Positions 28,597 through 34,055 of a DNA stretch of 34,055 nt are shown here, piece after piece (the first letter of the stretch is position 1; each line of letters begins with the position of its first letter). Both the position numbers and the translations under genes were made by a program. Origin of the DNA: Tatumella sp. JGM118 (lineage in GTDB: Bacteria > Pseudomonadota > Gammaproteobacteria > Enterobacterales > Enterobacteriaceae). The notes under the pieces were generated by a model. It saw only the letters and a program-made list of their open reading frames with translations. It searched no databases and had not been told where the DNA came from. The stretch is taken from NCBI RefSeq assembly GCF_018257515.1, contig NZ_JAERJR010000027.1, positions 1 to 34,055 on the forward strand, in the 5' to 3' direction.

Positions 28597-28672
28597 TGGT
28601 GCTGATACCCAGAGTCGAACTGGGGACCTCACCCTTACCAAGGGTGCGCTCTACCAACTGAGCCATATCAGC
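28597..28672 (-). tRNA. thrT: tRNA-Thr (GGT)
   Basis: A 76-base tRNA with encoded CCA. The acceptor stem is GCTGATA/TATCAGC, the anticodon loop TTGGTAA (28635-28641) and the anticodon GGT, reading ACC/ACU. The T-stem (CCCAG/CTGGG) differs from the E. coli gene as I recall it, but stays paired. It is the last tRNA before tufB, 123 bases upstream. Confidence 0.98.
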
Positions 28673-28677
28673 ACATC

Positions 28678-28752
<75 letters not shown>

Positions 28753-28940
28753 ATCCTGGAACTCTTGCTACCTGATATTTCTGTAGCTTTTGAATAATAA
28801 GATGGCTCTCTTATTATTCGAGTCTGCCAGATAAACTGACCGACTTTCGACTGAAACTTCCAGCCTACACTCGGGGTGATAATTATGCTCACCAGGCTGT
28901 GATAGCGTGTTGCTTCACATTTTCTCTGCAAGAGCAGAGA
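28753..28940 (-). repeat. tRNA-Tyr to tRNA-Gly spacer with two hairpins
   Basis: The 188-base spacer contains an 11-bp perfect A/T-rich stem, GAATAATAAGA (28792-28802) with TCTTATTATTC (28809-28819) and a 6-base loop. It also has a 7-bp stem, TCTCTGC (28923-28929) with GCAGAGA (28934-28940), touching the CCA end of tRNA-Tyr. Neither has a T-run in the transcribed direction, so they are more likely processing or structural elements than terminators. No gene is visible. Confidence 0.6.
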
Positions 28941-29025
<85 letters not shown>

Positions 29026-29035
29026 TTAACTTGAA

Positions 29036-29111
<76 letters not shown>

Positions 29112-29126
29112 ATCAAGTTGAGGCGC

Positions 29127-29155
29127 ATTTTAGGGGGCACCGCGCCAGGATGCAA
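29127..29155 (-). promoter_or_regulatory. tRNA-tufB operon promoter
   Basis: On the minus strand TTGCAT (29150-29155), 17 bases and TAAAAT (29127-29132) are followed by the GC-rich discriminator GCGCCTC, the hallmark of stringently controlled stable-RNA promoters. A T/A-rich stretch (29156-29200) just upstream could act as an UP element. Confidence 0.8.
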
Positions 29156-29663
29156 CAACAAATTTTAATTTTTTTTCTCTTCGCTTACTATTTATCCAAA
29201 ACAGGGCTTTTTTCGTTTTTACTGTCTAAATCAACAACAAATAGTGGTGATCTTTTGTTCTACCCCCAAATTTCACCGGAAGTTTTACGTTCAGAGATCT
29301 CACCGGGCCCCTATTCCCTCCCGTTTTTTTCGCACCCGTTAGCCTGAAAAAACTTACTTTTTTTGTGCCGGACAAACTGAGTGCCGATAAAACAAGCATA
29401 TTGCTGACAATTTTACCGTGGGATGAGTCACTAAAAAGGAACTTTACTCCAAACCTTCCTGCTTTTTTTTATCAGGAGACTCCTGCTCTGTGAAATTTCC
29501 CCGGCCTGACATCTTTTGCTTTTTCCCGGAACCCTTCTGGTGTTAACCTCCAGCCTGCTACCTCATTATTACACTATTTCATCTTCATCACGGCTGCAGT
29601 TCACCCTACTGCTCGATGTCAGTCGATGATGGACCGGATAAATTTGTCGTCAGATGTCGGAAT
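29156..29663. other. Non-coding gap between the tRNA operon promoter and coaA
   Basis: About 500 A/T-rich bases separate two divergent units. The left part probably holds upstream activating DNA for the tRNA promoter, perhaps Fis sites. The coaA promoter should lie to the right; TTGTGC, 17 bases, GATAAA around 29368-29396 is a weak candidate. A small inverted repeat CAGGAGACTCCTG occurs near 29474-29486. The only open frames are short, with no recognisable protein. Confidence 0.5.
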
Positions 29664-30617
29664 ATGAGTAAAAAAAATTTGTCACTGGCTACCTCCCCCT
29701 ACTTATCGTTCACCCGTGAACAATGGGCTACCCTGCGCGATTCGGTACCCATGACCTTAACCGGTGACGAAATTGCCCGGTTGAAAGGGATTAATGAAGA
29801 TCTTTCTCTGGAAGAAGTAGCAGAAATCTATTTGCCGCTTTCCCGGCTACTGAATTTTTATATCAGCTCGAATCTGCGTCGCCAGGCGGTTCTGGAACAG
29901 TTTCTCGGAACTAATGAACAGAAGATACCCTATATCATCAGTATTGCCGGCAGTGTCGCCGTCGGTAAGAGTACCACGGCCCGGGTATTGCAGGCCTTAC
30001 TGAGTCGCTGGCCGGAGCACCGGAAGGTTGAGTTAATCACGACGGATGGTTTTCTGCACCCTAATGCGGTACTGAAAGAACGCGGATTAATGAAGAAAAA
30101 AGGGTTCCCGGAATCCTACGATATGCACAAACTGGTGAAATTTGTCTCTGATCTGAAATCAGGAGAACAACAGGTGACAGCGCCGGTCTATTCACATCTG
30201 ATTTATGATGTGATCCCCGATGGCGATAAGCGGGTCACACAGCCTGATATTCTTATCCTTGAAGGGCTGAATGTATTACAAAGCGGAATGGATTATCCCC
30301 ATGATCCGCATCGTGTCTTCGTTTCTGACTTTGTCGACTTTTCTATTTATGTGGATGCCCCGGAAGAATTACTCCAGCGCTGGTATATCAACCGTTTTCT
30401 GAAGTTCCGGGAAGGCGCTTTCAGCGATCCGGACTCCTACTTCCATAACTACGCACGTCTGGCGGAGTCTGAAGCCACAGAAATCGCCTGTGGCTTATGG
30501 AATGATATTAATGGCCGGAACCTTCAGCAAAATATTCTGCCAACCCGTGAACGGGCCAGCCTGATTTTAGCGAAAGGTGAAAATCATGCTGTGCATTCGG
30601 TAAGGTTAAGAAAATAG
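29664..30617 (+). CDS. coaA: Pantothenate kinase, type I
   Basis: CoaA phosphorylates pantothenate, the rate-limiting and CoA-inhibited first step of coenzyme A synthesis. From [20 protein letters not shown] it has 317 residues (E. coli 316). An in-frame ATG at 29616 would add 16 residues with no homology. The Walker A motif GSVAVGKST is at 96-104. Other conserved parts are [10 protein letters not shown], the [10 protein letters not shown] substrate region and YSHLIYDV. The Shine-Dalgarno is weak (CGGAAT). It converges on birA. The C-terminal part near [18 protein letters not shown] is the most divergent from E. coli. Confidence 0.97.
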   Translation: MSKKNLSLATSPYLSFTREQWATLRDSVPMTLTGDEIARLKGINEDLSLEEVAEIYLPLSRLLNFYISSNLRRQAVLEQFLGTNEQKIPYIISIAGSVAVGKSTTARVLQALLSRWPEHRKVELITTDGFLHPNAVLKERGLMKKKGFPESYDMHKLVKFVSDLKSGEQQVTAPVYSHLIYDVIPDGDKRVTQPDILILEGLNVLQSGMDYPHDPHRVFVSDFVDFSIYVDAPEELLQRWYINRFLKFREGAFSDPDSYFHNYARLAESEATEIACGLWNDINGRNLQQNILPTRERASLILAKGENHAVHSVRLRK

Positions 30618-30630
30618 TCACTACAGACTG

Positions 30631-30656
30631 ACGGGGAATGGCTGAGCTATCCCCGT
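30631..30656. terminator. Bidirectional hairpin between coaA and birA
   Basis: ACGGGGA (30631-30637) pairs with TCCCCGT (30650-30656), and inner TGGC/GCTA extends the stem around a TGA loop. It lies in the 45-base gap between two convergent stops. T-tracts are poor on both sides, so termination may be partial. Confidence 0.6.
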
Positions 30657-30662
30657 TCCCTG

Positions 30663-31631
30663 TTAAGCCTGCGCCGGACGCAGGGAAATCTCGCCCCCGA
30701 CCCAGCCGGTAATTTCACCCTCTTGCTCCAGTAATAATCCCCCCCGGCTATCGATTCCTCGTGCGATACCCTGGATCTCCCGCTCACCTATCACCAGTTT
30801 TACCGGTCGGTTAATAAAGTTATCCAGCTTTGCCCAGCGGTTAATGAACGGTGCCAGACCTTCGGTTTCAAATACCGCGAGGGCTTCCCGCATTTTATTG
30901 ATCAGTCCGACCGTCAGTGCATTACGGTCTATCGTGATGCCCGCTTCCTGAAGGCTAATCCACTGCTGGTTAACGACGCTGCTATCCACATGACGCATCA
31001 TCAGGTTAATGCCCGCGCCAATGACAATATGAGCAACATCCCCGGTCTTACCGCTTAGCTCGACCAGAATGCCTGCCAGTTTCCGGTCATTGAGATAGAG
31101 ATCATTGGGCCACTTAACGCGAACATCTTCCGCCCCTGCAGCCTGTAAGGCTTCAGCAATGACGATACCCACGACCAGGCTTAATCCCATGGCTGCTGCG
31201 GGCCCCTGTTCCAGGCGCCAGTACATGGACATATATAAATTGGCACCAAAGGGGGAGAACCACTGTCTGCCACGGCGTCCACGACCGGCTTGCTGATATT
31301 CTGCGACACAAGTATCACCGGAGTGAAGGTCACTCATCCTTTCCATCAGATACTGGTTGGTGGAATCAATCACCGGTATGACCTGGACATCGCCGCTTCC
31401 CCGGACACCGGCCCGGATAGCCTCATCATCTAATAACTGCAACGCGGCAGAAAGGCAGTAACCCTTGCCGGTAACGGTATAGATATCGATACCCCAGTTT
31501 TTGAGTGTATTGATATGCTGATTGATTGCCGCGCGGCTCATACCCAGTTTTTCACCGAGCTGTTCACCTGAGTGAAATTCGCCATCAGACAGCACTCGGA
31601 TAATTTTCAACGGTACACTGTAATCTTTCAT
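30663..31631 (-). CDS. birA: Biotin-protein ligase / biotin operon repressor
   Basis: BirA makes biotinyl-AMP, transfers biotin to the AccB subunit of acetyl-CoA carboxylase, and as a dimer represses bioABFCD. It has 322 residues (E. coli 321). The DNA-binding winged helix-turn-helix is at about 18-45 ([20 protein letters not shown]). The biotin-AMP loop is GRGRRGR (116-122), followed by [10 protein letters not shown]. Lys184 lies in [11 protein letters not shown] after KWPNDLYL. The C-terminal SH3-like domain ends [13 protein letters not shown]. Its ATG overlaps the murB stop (ATGA), so the two are coupled. Confidence 0.98.
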   Translation of the reverse strand: MKDYSVPLKIIRVLSDGEFHSGEQLGEKLGMSRAAINQHINTLKNWGIDIYTVTGKGYCLSAALQLLDDEAIRAGVRGSGDVQVIPVIDSTNQYLMERMSDLHSGDTCVAEYQQAGRGRRGRQWFSPFGANLYMSMYWRLEQGPAAAMGLSLVVGIVIAEALQAAGAEDVRVKWPNDLYLNDRKLAGILVELSGKTGDVAHIVIGAGINLMMRHVDSSVVNQQWISLQEAGITIDRNALTVGLINKMREALAVFETEGLAPFINRWAKLDNFINRPVKLVIGEREIQGIARGIDSRGGLLLEQEGEITGWVGGEISLRPAQA

Positions 31632-32665
31632 GAAATCGCTCCGACAGCATCACATTCGCCGAGTGCATCAATAAAACGCACTTCGGGTTCGAGCCAGATA
31701 TTGAATTTATCCCCGACACACTGCCGGACATGCTTTGCCAGGCCGATAATATCCTGTGGCGTTGCCTGGTTATCATTAATCAGCACCAGGGCCTGTAAAC
31801 TGTGTACCGCGGCACCACCCAGCTTATACCCTTTTAGCCGGCATTGATCGATAAGCCAGCCTGCGGCGACCTTCACTGTGCCATCGGCCTGTGGATACTG
31901 TGGCAGCCCCGGATATGTCGCCAGTAGTTGCTTGCACAGTTTGCCGGTGATTAGGGGGTTTTTGAAGAAACTCCCGACATTTCCCTGAATATCAGGATCC
32001 GGCAGTTTACTCTTTCTCATATCGCAGACGGCATCGAAGACCTGTTTCGGGGTAACCGTCGCGGTATCCATCCGGGTTAACTCCCCGTACGTCAGAACCG
32101 GTTTCCACTGCTTACTCAGCCGGAGACCGATGGCCGTTACTGCATAGCCCTGACAAAATTCATGCTTGAAGATACTGTCACGGTAGCCAAACCGGCACTG
32201 CGTTTTTTCAAGACGAAATTCTCTGCCGGTCGCCAGTTCTGTGACATCGACATAGTCACAAATATCTTTGAATTCGACACCATAAGCACCAATATTCTGG
32301 ATAGGCGCGGATCCTGCTACGCCCGGGATCAATGCCAGGTTTTCGGTGCCGGCGATATTATGTTGTAAACACCATTTGACCAGCTGATGCCAGTTTTCAC
32401 CAGCACCGACATGCAGGAAATAACTCTCGTCGTCCTCAGAGAGTGAAATACCTTTTATCTCGTTAATGGCGACGATACCTCTGAAATCCCGGAGGAACAG
32501 CACATTACTCCCGCCGCCCAGTAACAGAAAGGGTTTATCCGCTGACCGGCTAGTGTCCCATGCCTTCCTGAGATCGGCTGCACTTTTTGCCCGGATGATT
32601 TCATCAGCGTGAATATCAAGGCCAAGCGTATTAAAGGGCTTTAAAGAATGGGTTGGGTTAGACAT
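31628..32665 (-). CDS. murB: UDP-N-acetylenolpyruvoylglucosamine reductase
   Basis: MurB is a flavoprotein that uses NADPH to reduce UDP-GlcNAc-enolpyruvate to UDP-MurNAc in peptidoglycan synthesis. It has 345 residues (E. coli 342), type I form. The FAD-binding part has [12 protein letters not shown] and [20 protein letters not shown]. Catalytic residues are Arg162 in FGYRDSIF, Ser232 in GSFFKNP and Glu328 in WLEPEVRF. It is followed directly by birA with a 4-base overlap. A possible -10 TATACT lies at 32693-32698 with no clear -35. Confidence 0.98.
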   Translation of the reverse strand: MSNPTHSLKPFNTLGLDIHADEIIRAKSAADLRKAWDTSRSADKPFLLLGGGSNVLFLRDFRGIVAINEIKGISLSEDDESYFLHVGAGENWHQLVKWCLQHNIAGTENLALIPGVAGSAPIQNIGAYGVEFKDICDYVDVTELATGREFRLEKTQCRFGYRDSIFKHEFCQGYAVTAIGLRLSKQWKPVLTYGELTRMDTATVTPKQVFDAVCDMRKSKLPDPDIQGNVGSFFKNPLITGKLCKQLLATYPGLPQYPQADGTVKVAAGWLIDQCRLKGYKLGGAAVHSLQALVLINDNQATPQDIIGLAKHVRQCVGDKFNIWLEPEVRFIDALGECDAVGAIS

Positions 32666-33360
32666 ATCCTGACCTTAACAAAAGTATATGGTCGATAGTT
32701 TACCTGATATACCTGTGAGTTTTGAGATTTTCATCGGTGAGGGCACACCGGAAATCATTTACAGCAGCGGAGCTGCATAAAGGTCAGTCGGGCAATAACC
32801 TGTAAAGTCAGAACTCATTACTATCCCTTACCGGCTATCAGGGTATTTCAGCGGGTTGATGATATTCCTCTGCTGATGGTTTTCCTGGCGTTATCGGGTA
32901 ACAGAGGGATAGGTATCGTGCGAAGACAGGCTGGGGGAAAAACCTTAACGGCGGCCTTTCCTGCCAGAGAGTATCAATCTACGGAATACAGCTTTCGGGG
33001 AGAGAGCTAAGGTCATCACCCTCAGACCGCGAATTACGAATTACGAAGACAATAGTCTGAACCGCTGTATTAACCGGCAGATGACGTACTTTACTATCCA
33101 TAAAAGTTACTGATCGTGACCAGCCCTGGCCGGGAAATGAATGTATCGCCCGTCGTGAAAGAACACATGCTGAATGCCGTTATTAATTGGGGTAACGGGC
33201 ATATACCGTTTGCCTTATAAGGAGTCCGGACCAATAAAGATCTCCATGTCTTTATTTTCTGTAAGTTAACGGATATGACCACTTTTCTAAACCGGGCAAA
33301 GAGATCACCGGTGAAGATTGCTGCTGTTTTATCCCGGTAGTCAGATCCCGCACGGGATGG

Positions 33361-33431
33361 CTATATACCGTCACCGGCCCAATGCCGTTCCGTTTCTGTT
33401 CACGGTATAGGGCCTGACAGGCGGCCGGTGA
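33361..33431. repeat. Nested inverted repeat upstream of murB
   Basis: TCACCGGCC (33371-33379) is the exact reverse complement of GGCCGGTGA (33423-33431), and CTATATACCG (33361-33370) resembles the complement of CGGTATAG (33403-33410). The two pairings cannot form together, which could mean alternative folds, or could be chance in a short GC-rich stretch. No flanking gene explains it. Confidence 0.4.
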
Positions 33432-33846
33432 GCTGACCTGATATTAATCAGCCGGTATTGATTGCAGAATTTATTGGTCAGTGGTGGCGTAGCCAGCTTG
33501 AGAAGACACGGGATAACCAGAATAAAAGGCAGTTGTTCTGCGGCTGTTCAGCATTTTCACGGCTGATGACAGCTTTATGCTGTTCTTAACATCCTTCATT
33601 TATCGGGTTGAGGGATGTCTGCATCGATCACCGGACTGAACACCGGCGGATATGAAATGATCTGAATGGCAGTGGTATGGGAATGATATTGACTGCATAC
33701 ACGACTCCGGACGATGTCGTACTGAGCAAAGCCGGATAATACCTGAACAGGCAGTACAGCGTGTCTGCACTACCTCCCTCGTTTCCGTAGTGTTTTTACA
33801 TTTCCTGCAACCTGCCGGATATTACCTGTTTCACGCCACCGGAACG

Positions 33847-33872
33847 TAAAAGGCCGCCCGTCAGGGCGGCCT
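33847..33872 (-). terminator. Strong GC hairpin, terminator-like on the minus strand
   Basis: AGGCCGCCC (33851-33859), loop GTCA and GGGCGGCCT (33864-33872) form a perfect 9-bp stem. Read on the minus strand it is followed by TTTTACG; on the plus strand the downstream T-rich stretch begins only after CTGCC. It may end a leftward transcript entering from beyond the window, such as an rRNA operon, but the source gene is not visible. Confidence 0.6.
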
Positions 33873-34055
33873 CTGCCTTTTCTTTCTCTTCCCAGCCAGC
33901 TTTCGGGGAAAACCTGCTATCTCCCGGTTTGACTGGCCTTTCACCCGCAGCCACAGGTCATCCGCTCATTTATCAGTCCCGGTTTTTCCTTATTACTGCA
34001 GCAGGAATTACAATTCCGGACAGTACTCTGCCGCCTGAGTCAGGGCGGCGGCGCT

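Larger units (their letters stand above)
32666..34055. other. 1.4-kb region without a recognisable gene
   Basis: Apart from the likely murB promoter area at the left, I find no protein or RNA gene in these 1390 bases. The longest open frame (33094-33282, minus, 62 codons) has no visible ribosome binding site or recognisable sequence. Visible structure comprises a 7-base tandem GAATTAC repeat near 33035-33048, a nested inverted repeat at 33361-33431, a strong GC hairpin at 33851-33872 and a second one cut by the window end (34030-34049). In E. coli the rrnB 5S gene lies upstream of murB; no 5S sequence is seen before the window ends. Confidence 0.6.

Noticed and set aside
29150..29347. 65-codon open frame between the tRNA genes and coaA
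   Set aside because: Very T-rich, no ribosome binding site and no recognisable protein; it lies in promoter-upstream DNA.
29616..29663. Upstream ATG adding 16 residues to CoaA
   Set aside because: The extra residues are not in the family, and the start at 29664 gives a length of 317 against 316 in E. coli.
33094..33282. 62-codon minus-strand frame in the murB upstream gap
   Set aside because: No Shine-Dalgarno, no recognisable motif, and a length expected by chance.

Overview
The window is chromosomal housekeeping DNA from a gammaproteobacterium of the order Enterobacterales. Protein sequences, lengths and gene order follow the Escherichia coli purH-to-murB region almost gene for gene: HU-alpha, L11, L1, L12, EF-Tu, RpoB and RpoC are close to identical in the stretches I can recall. 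Several E. coli neighbours are absent (rsd, zraP/zraSR, the htrC/sroH region), and a DUF1176 gene lies beside rpoC. This fits a relative outside the Escherichia/Salmonella group, possibly the Erwiniaceae (Pantoea, Erwinia, Tatumella); the genus is a guess.

Layout, left to right. Positions 1-383 hold a stable-RNA P1 promoter firing leftward out of the window, a tandem pair of DnaA-box-like sites, and the PurR-type promoter of purHD (+). Leftward genes follow: a DUF1481 lipoprotein (yjaH), hupA, yjaG, nfi, hemE and nudC. A TPP riboswitch then leads the rightward thiCEFSGH thiamine operon, whose genes are packed with short overlaps. Next, all on the minus strand and read right to left, is the translation/transcription supercluster: tRNA-Thr(TGT), tRNA-Tyr(GTA), tRNA-Gly(TCC), tRNA-Thr(GGT), tufB, secE-nusG, rplK-rplA, rplJ-rplL, rpoB-rpoC, and behind the rpoC terminator the DUF1176 gene. 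Finally coaA (+) converges with murB-birA (-), and about 1.4 kb without a recognisable gene closes the window.

The genes fall into functional groups: late purine synthesis (purH, purD); thiamine diphosphate synthesis controlled by its own product; haem synthesis and nucleic-acid or nucleotide care (hemE, nfi, nudC); cofactor activation (coaA for CoA, birA for biotin); cell-wall precursor synthesis (murB); and the core of gene expression (RNA polymerase, NusG, ribosomal stalk proteins, EF-Tu, SecE). Several known control devices are visible: the PurR operator, THI element, L10 autoregulatory leader, rplL-rpoB attenuator, and the rplK promoter fused to the nusG terminator.

I see no insertion sequence, prophage, CRISPR array, toxin-antitoxin pair or defence system, and no convincing new multi-gene system. 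The points most worth checking are the DnaA-like boxes between the rRNA and purH promoters, an apparently enlarged arm in the L10 leader, the promoterless-looking DUF1176 gene after rpoC, the missing rsd, hairpins in the tRNA spacer, and the geneless 1.4 kb upstream of murB. The left end sits in an rRNA operon promoter, and in E. coli this block lies between rrnE and rrnB, so the window may be a contig bounded by two rRNA operons.
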